Both the position numbers and the translations under genes were made by a program. Below are positions 26,352-34,595 of a stretch of DNA of 64,000 nucleotides, one piece after another. The stretch is from assembly GCF_008727875.1 (NCBI RefSeq), contig NZ_VTWS01000004.1, positions 558,001 to 622,000 on the forward strand. The letters run 5' to 3'. Positions within the stretch are counted from its first letter, which is position 1, and each line of letters opens with the position of its first letter. The notes under the pieces were generated by a model. That model was not told where the DNA came from. It ran no database searches and was given only the letters and a program-made list of their open reading frames with translations. Origin of the DNA: Larkinella humicola. Lineage in GTDB: Bacteria; Bacteroidota; Bacteroidia; Cytophagales; Spirosomataceae.

Positions 26352-28044
26352 GGGTGTTGGTAGTTGAGATCGGTTGTTGATAGCGATCGGCGCGGACGTA
26401 AATGCGTGTTTTGTCCAGATCACCGGCCAGGCGGTAATGCGCGGCTACGAAATCCCGCAAGGCCGGGAACGATTCATGACCCTGCGTCGCCCGGTCGTTC
26501 AGCCAGAGCGATTGCCCGACGGCATCGACAAAAACCGGCGGCATGGAACGATGCAGATCCGCGACGTAGCGTTTGCGGTAGATGTCGCGCATCGGATGGT
26601 CGAAAACGCAGCGGATGGTGTGGTTTTCATTTACGCCCTGCGGCATTTGCGCTTCGACGTAATACTTGCACATCCAGCCCCAAACCGCCAGCTTTTCGCC
26701 GGGTTTGGCATAATCCAGAATCTTCCGGGTGACCACCGACTGGGGCATTTTTCGACTGCTCTGCACGCAGGCATTGAACGGCGTGCGGTTTATCGCCCAG
26801 CTTACGTAGCGAACACCGTACGGAATCAAGGCTGCGGCCAGCACGACGGCGGCAATGCGGGGGGCGACCCACGGGCGGTTGCGCACGGAATGGCGGATTT
26901 CGCTCAGAAACCAGCCGTTCAAAAGGCCGATGGGGCCGATCAGAAAGAGCAAATAATGGGTGTATTCCGATCCGGTTCGGGTGATGGCAATGAATGTAAA
27001 ACCGATCAGCAGGAGCAAAAAAGCCCAGATTTTCCAGGTATGGATCAGCCGGAACCGGTTTCGGATCAGAAAAGCCAGAAACGTGATGCCCAAAAACAGA
27101 GAAAGCACGACGAACCAGTTGAACTCTTCGATTTTCTGGAAAAAAGCCGGTAACCGGAGCAAATGCGCCCAGGCTTGTCCATCGCCACCGCCGTAATTGA
27201 AATTGGCGATGATGTAAAAGGTGATCATGTCGTCAAAAACGCCCGTCAGGGACGTCAACGCCACAACCAGCAGCGGAAAACTCATTCCACCCAGCACCAG
27301 CCCGACGAGCCGCCCGGTTTTTTGGCGAACCGTCAGATCCGGGCGCGTCAGCAGGTCGATGGCGACGAACAGACCCACGCAGAACATCATCGGAACCGCC
27401 TGGAGCTTCCCGAACGGAACCATCCCGGCCACCAGTCCGACCAAAAAAATCCGGCTTTGCGACGGAACGGATTGCTGTTGGAGACCTGCGTACCAGTAAT
27501 ACAACAGGCCCAATAGAAAAATGGGCAGGTGTTCGCTGCTGTAATGCACCAGATCGGCATTCTGGGTCATGGCCAGCAAAATCAGGGAGGGTAGCAAGGC
27601 CCAGCGGGCTACATCTTCGCCAAACCAGCGTTCCAGCGTTCGGAAGAGCAGCCAGAGGGTGGTCAGAATCAGAATAAGCCCAGTGATGCGGGCGGCAATG
27701 TAGTCGAAAGTGAAGCCCAGCCAGCCGGGAATCAGCAACAAATAACTATCCAGTGGCCCACCGGTTGTGCCGTCGACCGAGCGCCAGAAAACCGGGTCAA
27801 CACTCAGCGTTAGTCCCTGGGCAATGATCTGGCTTTCGTCGGGATTCAGTTCCTGGTTAAAAACCACCACCGGTAACCGCATGAAAACCACGGAACCCAA
27901 CGCCAGCACCAAAAACAAAGTCCGGCTTTGCCAGATCGTATTCGGACGTAGCCAGGCCGGACCAACTGCCAAAGCACCGGTCAGCCAGAGCAAGCCGTAG
28001 CCAATTCCCAGAAATACGATGGGGTTTGAGTCAAAACTGAGCAT
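26341..28044 (-). CDS. polytopic GT-C / ArnT-like glycosyltransferase
   Basis: The 567-residue protein has about ten hydrophobic helices and then a soluble C-terminal part (about 450-567). After the first helices comes VVFNQELNPDESQIIAQ; an acidic Asp-Glu pair in the first external loop is typical of GT-C enzymes that use lipid-phosphate sugar donors. The middle repeats LLIPGWLGF and SSEHLPIFLLGLLYYWYAG are characteristic of large inner-membrane transferases. It is likely to add a sugar to an envelope glycan or lipid. The start is ATG 28042-28044; a strong terminator-like hairpin ends 12 bases before it. Its stop overlaps the next gene. Confidence 0.78.
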   Translation of the reverse strand: MLSFDSNPIVFLGIGYGLLWLTGALAVGPAWLRPNTIWQSRTLFLVLALGSVVFMRLPVVVFNQELNPDESQIIAQGLTLSVDPVFWRSVDGTTGGPLDSYLLLIPGWLGFTFDYIAARITGLILILTTLWLLFRTLERWFGEDVARWALLPSLILLAMTQNADLVHYSSEHLPIFLLGLLYYWYAGLQQQSVPSQSRIFLVGLVAGMVPFGKLQAVPMMFCVGLFVAIDLLTRPDLTVRQKTGRLVGLVLGGMSFPLLVVALTSLTGVFDDMITFYIIANFNYGGGDGQAWAHLLRLPAFFQKIEEFNWFVVLSLFLGITFLAFLIRNRFRLIHTWKIWAFLLLLIGFTFIAITRTGSEYTHYLLFLIGPIGLLNGWFLSEIRHSVRNRPWVAPRIAAVVLAAALIPYGVRYVSWAINRTPFNACVQSSRKMPQSVVTRKILDYAKPGEKLAVWGWMCKYYVEAQMPQGVNENHTIRCVFDHPMRDIYRKRYVADLHRSMPPVFVDAVGQSLWLNDRATQGHESFPALRDFVAAHYRLAGDLDKTRIYVRADRYQQPISTTNTHVD

Positions 28045-28058
28045 ACCTTCCGAACTAA

Positions 28059-28090
28059 AAAGGTCAGCCGCCCGCAGGTGGCTGACCTTT
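28059..28090 (-). terminator. terminator-like hairpin 12 bases before the GT-C start
   Basis: A perfect 11-bp stem (AAAGGTCAGCC at 28059-28069, GGCTGACCTTT at 28080-28090) with a ten-base loop follows the epimerase stop at 28110. On the minus strand it runs into TTTTT at 28061-28057. The ATG of the GT-C gene begins only 12 bases later. Confidence 0.75.
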
Positions 28091-28109
28091 GCCTTGCTTT
28101 CAGAATACG

Positions 28110-29183
28110 TTAGATCTGAACCTGCAAACGCTTCACCATGCTGTCGTGCATTTGCACCAGCGTTTGACGCAGATCATATTCCCAGTTCCAGTCGGGGTAA
28201 TGGCTCTTGAATTTAGACAAATCGGATACATACCAGATGTGATCACCGATGCGGTTGGTTTCCGAGTAGCTGAAATTCATCTTGTTCCCGGAGATTTCTT
28301 CGCACAAGACCCGTGCTTCCAGCATCGAACAGTTAGCGTGACGGCCACCGCCGGCGTTGTAGACTTCGCCCGGGCGGGGATTCTGGTAAAAGTGCCAAAA
28401 CATGTTCACCAGGTCATGGCTGTGAATGTTGTCGCGAACCTGCTTGCCTTTGTAGCCAAAAATGGTGTAGTGATTGCCGGTGATGGCACACTTCATCAGG
28501 TACGACAGGAAGCCGTGCAACTGCGCACCCGAGTGGTTCGGGCCGGTCAGACAGCCACCCCGGAAGACGGCGGTTTTCATGCCGAAATACCGGCCATATT
28601 CCTGCACCAGAATGTCGGCAGCCACTTTCGACGCGCCGAACAGCGAGTGTTTGGTGTGGTCGATGGACATGTGCTCATCGATACCGTTGGCAAAATACGG
28701 GTGGTTTTCGTCGATTTCCCAGCGGGTTTCGGTTTCCACCAGCGGCAGATAATTCGGATTATCGCCGTATACTTTATTGGTAGACGTGAAGATGAAAACC
28801 GCATCGGGGCAGTGCAGACGGTTCATTTCCAGCATGTTCAGCGTGCCGTTGGCATTTACGCTGAAATCGGTGAAGGGCTCGCGGGCGGCCCAGTCGTGGC
28901 TGGGTTGGGCAGCCGCGTGAACGATCAGTTTAATATCCGTGCCGTATTCCTGAAAGATGGGCTCAAGTTCTTCGACTTTGCGGATGTCGGCTTTATAATG
29001 GCGGTAGTTGGTATACGAATCTTTCAGACGGTCGCGGTTCCAATCGGTCGAACCGTCCGTGCCGAAGAAATACTGTCGGAGGTTGTTATCAACGCCGATT
29101 ACCAAATCGAATTTTTCTGAGAAAAAGGCAACTGATTCACTTCCGATGAGCCCGGCAGAACCTGTAACTAATGCAATATTCAT
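28110..29183 (-). CDS. NAD-dependent sugar epimerase (CDP-paratose/tyvelose 2-epimerase-like)
   Basis: The 357-residue extended SDR has the Rossmann motif [12 protein letters not shown] at its N-terminus, followed by [15 protein letters not shown] and [12 protein letters not shown]. The catalytic Ser/Thr region [10 protein letters not shown] is present. The usual YxxxK reads FGASK in [12 protein letters not shown], so the Tyr is replaced by Phe. The [14 protein letters not shown] and [11 protein letters not shown] segments match CDP-tyvelose-type 2-epimerases. I recall HSLFGASK in relatives, so the change may be a family feature. Enzyme substrate is uncertain. It heads the glycan cluster. Confidence 0.85.
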   Translation of the reverse strand: MNIALVTGSAGLIGSESVAFFSEKFDLVIGVDNNLRQYFFGTDGSTDWNRDRLKDSYTNYRHYKADIRKVEELEPIFQEYGTDIKLIVHAAAQPSHDWAAREPFTDFSVNANGTLNMLEMNRLHCPDAVFIFTSTNKVYGDNPNYLPLVETETRWEIDENHPYFANGIDEHMSIDHTKHSLFGASKVAADILVQEYGRYFGMKTAVFRGGCLTGPNHSGAQLHGFLSYLMKCAITGNHYTIFGYKGKQVRDNIHSHDLVNMFWHFYQNPRPGEVYNAGGGRHANCSMLEARVLCEEISGNKMNFSYSETNRIGDHIWYVSDLSKFKSHYPDWNWEYDLRQTLVQMHDSMVKRLQVQI

Positions 29184-29311
29184 ATCGCTTCTTGACTAAA
29201 TAAGGTTGGATACATCAAAAAAATACTATTCTTCACTCGAAATCGGGTGTAAAGTAAATCAAAAAAAGTATAATAGTCTATACCGCAGGATAAAACCGGA
29301 AGTCGAACAAA

Positions 29312-29349
29312 AGGCGATGCAATGACTTCATGAAGCCTTTACATCGCCT
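29312..29349 (-). terminator. candidate terminator after the small lipoprotein gene
   Basis: An 8-bp stem (AGGCGATG at 29312-29319, CATCGCCT at 29342-29349) encloses a loop that contains a second palindrome, CTTCATGAAG. On the minus strand TTTT follows directly. It lies 45 bases after the stop at 29394. Confidence 0.45.
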
Positions 29350-29393
29350 GTATCGTCTTGTTTATTTCTTTTTGCTAGGGCAGCGTCACTCGC

Positions 29394-29624
29394 TTACTTG
29401 CCGAACAGTTTCTGACGAATCTTGTTCGTGCGGTCGGCCAATTCGGGCCGGGAAGCATATTTGTACGTGGTTTGAACGGCGGCTGAATCCAGTCCGGGGC
29501 CGTATACGTATTTATCACCATCCCGGAAATCCTTCTGACGAATGGTATTATATTTCTGGTAATCGCAGGAAGTCAGCGAACCAACCACCAGCAGGAATAC
29601 TCCTATATTCAAAAGACCTTTCAT
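29394..29624 (-). CDS. small lipoprotein, function unknown
   Basis: The ATG at 29622-29624 gives 76 residues: MKGLLNIGVFLLVVGSLTSC is a lipoprotein signal with Cys at residue 20. The mature peptide (56 residues) is charged and contains KYVYGPGLDSAAVQTTYKYA and a basic C-terminus. No named domain is recognised. A longer start at 29678 would add a non-signal N-terminus and is not favoured. Confidence 0.72.
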   Translation of the reverse strand: MKGLLNIGVFLLVVGSLTSCDYQKYNTIRQKDFRDGDKYVYGPGLDSAAVQTTYKYASRPELADRTNKIRQKLFGK

Positions 29625-29718
29625 ACAAACGGTTTCAAAATTCAGTACAAAACTATAGACTACCGTCCAATTCGCCAATAATACTTCAAATTTTTATCAT
29701 TCTGATCGTTACCCCGTT

Positions 29719-29774
29719 CCCCTGAAGGGGCCTTTTAGATCCGGGTTAAGCTGAGTCCAAGTCCCCTTCAGGGG
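29719..29774. repeat. intergenic inverted repeat (CCCCTGAAGGGG)
   Basis: Arms CCCCTGAAGGGG at 29719-29730 and CCCCTTCAGGGG at 29763-29774 are exact reverse complements, each also nearly self-complementary. It lies 16 bases after the PepF stop. Elements of this kind are often scattered between genes in Bacteroidota and can act as transcript ends. Confidence 0.65.
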
Positions 29775-29790
29775 ATTTAGGGGCAAAAAC

Positions 29791-31578
29791 TCAGTTTTTC
29801 AACCGCTCGATTTCATCCCAGACAAACCGGATCAGCCGCCCGATGTGTGCTTCCGAGAAGTCGAACGGAACGTCGGCGGCCCGGTAAATGTCGCGGATGG
29901 GCGCCGTATAGCCCAGCTTCAGTGCATTCATATAGCCCTGTAAGCCTTTTTGCGGGTCCTGCCGAAAATTCATCCAGACGCCAATGGCTCCCAGTTGCGC
30001 AATCCCGTATTCGATGTAATAGAACGGCACTTCGAACAGATGCAACTGCTTTTGCCAGCTACAGGCTTCGTATTGCTCCAGCCCTTCCCAGCTCGTGATC
30101 GTATCCGAAAACTCCTCGAAAATGCGTATCCAGGCGGTTTTGCGCGCGTCGACGGTCGCAGCCGGGTCGGCCGCCGTTTCGTATACCCAGTGCTGAAATT
30201 TGTCGATGGTTGCTACCCACGGCAGTGTTTCGATGATGGACTCCAGGTGCTGAATTTTGGCCCGTTTCAGGTCTTCAGGATTTTCAAAAAATGCGTCCCA
30301 GGAATCCATCGTCAGCAATTCCATCGACATCGACGCCAGTTCGGCCACTTCCATCGGCGGGTTGCGGAACGGTTTCAGCGGCAGATCGCGGGTCAGAAAC
30401 GAATGCACAGCGTGGCCACCTTCGTGCACCATCGTCACCAGATCGCGGAGGCTCGAGGTTGCGTTCATAAAAATGAACGGCACGCCGATTTCTTCCAGCG
30501 GGTAGTTGTAGCCGCCCGGAGCTTTGCCTTTGCGTGATTCCAGATCCAGATGGCCCATGGCCTTCATAATCCGCAGACAGTCACTGAAGTACGAGCCACC
30601 CACAGCAGCATCGAGCCGGTTGAAACAGGTGATGGTTTTGTTCAGCAATTCATTACCGGTTTCAAACGGTTTCAACGCCGGTAAACCGTCGGGATCGACT
30701 TTGGCATCCCACGGGCGCAGCACGTCGAAAGAAACATCCGCTTTGGCCAGCTTCTCTTTCCGTTCCAGCGCGAGCTGATCGAGCAGCGGCACCACGGCTT
30801 TTGAAACCGACGCGTGAAAATCGAAGCAATCCTGCGGGGTGTAGTCGAAACGGCCCATCGCGGCAAACATATAATCGCGAAAATTGGCAAAACCGGCGTT
30901 GACGGCCACCTGATGACGTAAATCGCGCAGCCGCGTATACAACTCGTCGAGCTGGTCTTTGTCCTGATACCGCCGTTCCTGAATTTTCAGCCAGACTTCC
31001 TCGCGCAGGGCGCGGTCGGGCGATTGGAGTAGGGTGCCAGCTTGCGGCAGTGTGATTTCCTCCGAAACACCCTCAGCGTTGTTCATCTGAATGGTCATGG
31101 CTCCGACCAGGGCCCCGTATTTGCGCTGCTCGGTCTGAATGTCGGTTTGTAGCGGAATATTTTCGTCGCGGAAGATTTCAATGGCCTTTTTCATGCCGCG
31201 CAGGGCAATGTCGAAGCCTTTTTCCCGCAGTTCGACCAGGTACGGACTCTCGACGGTGCGTTTATCCAGCGTGTTTTCGTAGGCAGATAACTGCGGCTGA
31301 ATTTCGGTAATGAAAAAATTGAACTGGTTGATCAAATCGGCGTTGGAGGTGTCACAGGTCATCCGGATATACCGCCAGGCGAAGTTTTCGGACAAGTACG
31401 ATTCCAGTTCACTACGGTCGGCCAGCCATTGGCGCAGTTCGTCGGCGTTGTTGAGGGGGCGCTCCACCAGGTTATCGTACAACGGTTTCACTTCGTCCCA
31501 CGTTTTCAGAACAAATTCTTCGCCAATAAATGGCCGGGCCGGTCGCGTTGGCAGGGTTAGTGTCGTTTCCATATTCAT
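29791..31578 (-). CDS. pepF: M3-family oligoendopeptidase (PepF-like)
   Basis: The 595-residue protein is a gluzincin-type zinc metallopeptidase of the M3 family. The zinc motif is HEGGH in LVTMVHEGGHAVHSF near residue 384, with the third ligand expected in the downstream AELASMSMELLTMDS Glu. The length matches oligoendopeptidase F (about 600). It trims cytoplasmic peptides, as no signal sequence is present. Two nearby ATGs (31578 and 31572) are possible starts. It sits upstream of the PaaE-like reductase gene by 72 bases, in reverse order, and is probably separately expressed. Confidence 0.92.
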   Translation of the reverse strand: MNMETTLTLPTRPARPFIGEEFVLKTWDEVKPLYDNLVERPLNNADELRQWLADRSELESYLSENFAWRYIRMTCDTSNADLINQFNFFITEIQPQLSAYENTLDKRTVESPYLVELREKGFDIALRGMKKAIEIFRDENIPLQTDIQTEQRKYGALVGAMTIQMNNAEGVSEEITLPQAGTLLQSPDRALREEVWLKIQERRYQDKDQLDELYTRLRDLRHQVAVNAGFANFRDYMFAAMGRFDYTPQDCFDFHASVSKAVVPLLDQLALERKEKLAKADVSFDVLRPWDAKVDPDGLPALKPFETGNELLNKTITCFNRLDAAVGGSYFSDCLRIMKAMGHLDLESRKGKAPGGYNYPLEEIGVPFIFMNATSSLRDLVTMVHEGGHAVHSFLTRDLPLKPFRNPPMEVAELASMSMELLTMDSWDAFFENPEDLKRAKIQHLESIIETLPWVATIDKFQHWVYETAADPAATVDARKTAWIRIFEEFSDTITSWEGLEQYEACSWQKQLHLFEVPFYYIEYGIAQLGAIGVWMNFRQDPQKGLQGYMNALKLGYTAPIRDIYRAADVPFDFSEAHIGRLIRFVWDEIERLKN

Positions 31579-31649
31579 ACAATTACTGACTGGTTTCGCA
31601 GAAAAAAGCGCAGGTTTCGCTTTCCTTTTTCACCTCCGCGAAACATTTT

Positions 31650-32720
31650 TTATTCAATTTCAATCACGACATCGTGGGTCATCGGATGGGCCACACAGGT
31701 CAGAATGTACCCGGCTTTCAGTTCGGATTCCGCCAATCCGTCTTCTTCGTCCAGATGCACTTTCCCCGACAGGCAGCGACCCATGCAGGCCGTACACATG
31801 CCCGCCTGGCACGAATAGGGAAGGTCGATGTCCAGTTCAAGCGCGGCCTCGAGGATCGTTTGATGCGGTTCGACAATAAACTTGTATTCACTGCCTTCGT
31901 ACAGGACGGTAACTTCCGGTTTCGACGACGACGGATTGACCGGTTCGGCCTCCACCACTTCGCCGTGTGTTTCGTGCGGAGCCGTGGCAAAGCTTTCCTT
32001 GTGAACCTGATCGGTCGGAACGCCCAGAAGTTTTAAGGCTCCGCGGGCTTCGTCCATCAGGCCGTCGGGGCCACAGAGGTAGTATTCAGCCTGGCGCGTG
32101 GCCTCAGCGGGGAGCTCTTCGAGCAGTTTCAGAATCGCCGACTGGTTCAGCCGACCTTCCAGACCGGTCCAGTTGCTTTCCGGCTGACTTAAGATATACG
32201 TGATTCGAAACCGTCCGCCCGATTGCTGCGCCAGTTCGTTCAGTTCTTTTTCGAAAATAATCGACTGGCGGTTGCGATTGCCGTAGAGCAGCCAGAGTTG
32301 CGTCTGCGGTTCAACGTGCAAAATCGATTTAGCCATCGAAATCAGGGGTGTGATGCCGCTTCCGGCTCCGATCAGAACGATCTGACGGCGGTTTTTAGGG
32401 TCTAGTTTCGGAACGAAGGTTCCCAGCGGTTCAAGCGTTTCGAGAACATCGCCGGGTTTGGCATGGTCGCACAGGTAGTTGGAAACCGCACCACCGGGCA
32501 GGCGCTTGATGGTAACGGCCAATGACACATCCGTGTGCGGTGAGCTGGACATGGAGTAGGAGCGACGCACCTTCTGACCTTCAAACGGCAAAATAAACGT
32601 CAGGTATTGACCGGGTTGATACCGGACCTCTTCATTGATGGGATGCCAGAAATGGATGGTAACAGCGTCCGGTGTTTGCCGAACAACCTCTTTTACTTTC
32701 AAAAAATAACGATTTGCCAT
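31650..32720 (-). CDS. PaaE-like ferredoxin-NADP reductase with C-terminal 2Fe-2S domain
   Basis: Starting at ATG 32718-32720 the product is 356 residues. An FAD domain has RSYSMSSSP (near 50), and an NAD(P) domain has GAGSGITPLIS (near 115). The C-terminal 90 residues form a plant-type ferredoxin with CQAGMCTAC and a later LTCVAHP, the four Cys ligands of a 2Fe-2S cluster. The order FAD/NAD/2Fe-2S matches the reductase component of phenylacetyl-CoA oxygenase and related reductases. No paaABC-like genes are nearby, so it may serve another oxygenase or desaturase. An ATG 11 codons upstream is possible. Confidence 0.88.
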   Translation of the reverse strand: MANRYFLKVKEVVRQTPDAVTIHFWHPINEEVRYQPGQYLTFILPFEGQKVRRSYSMSSSPHTDVSLAVTIKRLPGGAVSNYLCDHAKPGDVLETLEPLGTFVPKLDPKNRRQIVLIGAGSGITPLISMAKSILHVEPQTQLWLLYGNRNRQSIIFEKELNELAQQSGGRFRITYILSQPESNWTGLEGRLNQSAILKLLEELPAEATRQAEYYLCGPDGLMDEARGALKLLGVPTDQVHKESFATAPHETHGEVVEAEPVNPSSSKPEVTVLYEGSEYKFIVEPHQTILEAALELDIDLPYSCQAGMCTACMGRCLSGKVHLDEEDGLAESELKAGYILTCVAHPMTHDVVIEIE

Positions 32721-32959
32721 AATTCCAATATCGCCGGAGCGATTCCTCTTCATTCATTTAGTGGCGGTGAGTAAGCAGCACTGGAAACCATTCCGGAGAC
32801 TGTCGGCCGACGAAGCCGCAATATACTATTGAATTGCCAATCCGTTTGGGTAACAAATTGTAGTTGATTCAGGTTTGCCGTTCTTTACGCCAAATTTCAA
32901 TTCGCGTCGCTTTTATAATTATTTAGGCAGATATTCGCAGCCGAAGTTCCGTTCGATCC

Positions 32960-34069
32960 ATGAAAAAAATACTATTCTTTACGCCCTACGGGTCTTTTAC
33001 CGGCTCAGAAGTTGTGTTGTGGACGTATCTGCAAAATTATGACCGGCAGCAGATTCAATCGGCTTTGTATAGTGAACAGCGCGGACCCCTTACGGCGCAG
33101 CTACCGGCTGATATTCCGCTGTTTACCTCCCCATTTAACCGCGGTTTTGCCCGAAAAGTGTATTCAAAAGTAACCCACGCGATGGGGGTGAAAGTGTACG
33201 AAAACAACATCCGGCGTCTTCAGGAGCAGTACAAAGCCGATTACTGGTACCTGAATACCGTGCTGATGTTTCCGCTTTCGAAGCTGGCCGAACAGTTGGG
33301 CGTGAAGGTGATTTCGCAGATTCACGAGCTGCATTCGTCCTTCGAATCCATTGCCTACGACGAAATGGCCCATTCCATGACGTATTCGGATCTGGTCATT
33401 GGCGTTACGCAGCAGATTTGCGAGCTGGCGACGGTGATGGGCGCCAAACGGACGGCTTTGCTTTATCCGATTGTCGATTTGAGCAAAAAGAACATTTCCA
33501 CCGAGCGGGTGCAGGCCCTGCGGAAAAAGCTGAACATCCAGCCGGGAGCTTTCGTCTGGACGATGGTCGGAACGCGCATTTACCGGAAAGGCGTCGATAT
33601 TTTTCCCTTCATTGCCCAGGCCCTCGCCGACCAGCCCTGTCATTTCATCTGGATGGGTAATTCGAAGCCGACCGGTCTGAATTACCTGGTCGATAGCCAG
33701 ATCAAGGCCCTGAATCTGCCCAACATGAGCTTCGTCGACGTGCAGACCGACGATTATTATAATTACCTGCAACTCGCCGACGGGCTGGTGATGACTTCGC
33801 GCGAAGAACCGTTTGGTAAGATAATGACCGAAGCCGCGTCGCTCGGAAAACCGCTGGTGGCGCCCAACGCCGGAGGGGCCAGAGAGTTTATTGTGCCGGG
33901 CATGGGCGAGCTGATCGACTACCCGACGCCCGACCAATTCCGGAAAGCCATGCTGACGGTAATGACCCACCCGGATTCATACCAGCCGGACCTTCTGATT
34001 GAAAAAAGCCACCAGTTTGATGCCTCCATTCAGGTAAAAAAATGGGAACAGGCTATTTTAGCCCTCTGA
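32960..34069 (+). CDS. family 4 glycosyltransferase
   Basis: The 369-residue GT-B enzyme begins MKKILFFTPYGSFTGSEVVL and has the GT4 EX7E motif in SREEPFGKIMTEAASLGKP near residue 280, with GGAREFIV just after. The middle LWTYLQNYDRQQI and FVWTMVGTRIYRKGVDIFP segments are typical of retaining GT4 enzymes that use nucleotide sugars. It stands alone on the plus strand, divergent from the reductase, and is not co-transcribed with the glycan cluster. Confidence 0.88.
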   Translation: MKKILFFTPYGSFTGSEVVLWTYLQNYDRQQIQSALYSEQRGPLTAQLPADIPLFTSPFNRGFARKVYSKVTHAMGVKVYENNIRRLQEQYKADYWYLNTVLMFPLSKLAEQLGVKVISQIHELHSSFESIAYDEMAHSMTYSDLVIGVTQQICELATVMGAKRTALLYPIVDLSKKNISTERVQALRKKLNIQPGAFVWTMVGTRIYRKGVDIFPFIAQALADQPCHFIWMGNSKPTGLNYLVDSQIKALNLPNMSFVDVQTDDYYNYLQLADGLVMTSREEPFGKIMTEAASLGKPLVAPNAGGAREFIVPGMGELIDYPTPDQFRKAMLTVMTHPDSYQPDLLIEKSHQFDASIQVKKWEQAILAL

Positions 34070-34595
34070 AAGACCGGTTTTGCTTCGAAAAATGTTACCG
34101 TTTACTAACATTTGGTTAACTTGAAGTAACCATTTTTGCTACCGCATAATAAATTCAGGAGCAGTCTGCACAATTTTTGTGGGCCTTATTCGCTACACCT
34201 TTTGAAGAATTTGTCAGATTACGACAAATTCAGTATCTGCATGCTCTTGTGTATCAAGTAAACAACTTTCATCCATTCATTTATTCATGCCGGGACTTGC
34301 GCAGCAGCAAGAGTGGTTCCGCCTTCGTTCCGGGCATTCCGATACATTGGAATGATTTTTGTCTTTCGTAGTAATCAAAACCGAATTACAGCCTGCTAAG
34401 CGACAGCCGGGCTGGTAATCAAATCAACTCATTCGGTCAATGCGTACAGAGATTTTCTCGCGTTGAAATCGACAGACCGAACTTAGCCATTGATGAGTGC
34501 CGAATTTTGCGGATACGTGGAATTTTCCCCGCGTCTAAGATTTTTTGTAACCTTATCAAGCTGAAAAACGAAGTAAAATATAGCCCATCGCACTG
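34070..34595. other. 526-base intergenic region with a 9-bp dyad
   Basis: No convincing gene lies between the GT4 gene and the giant surface protein. A perfect dyad GAATTTGTC (34207-34215), seven-base spacer, GACAAATTC (34223-34231) stands about 365 bases before the ATG and could bind a dimeric regulator. Short GTTA/TAAC words near 34104-34130 are AT-rich and not clearly ordered. Short open frames in the region have no start context or signal features. Confidence 0.45.

Noticed and set aside
29719-29774. Insertion sequence end
   Set aside because: No transposase, target duplication or second end is seen; it is a short intergenic palindrome.
34177-34371. Small open frame in the gap before the giant surface protein
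   Set aside because: No signal, no start context and no similarity; the gap looks regulatory.
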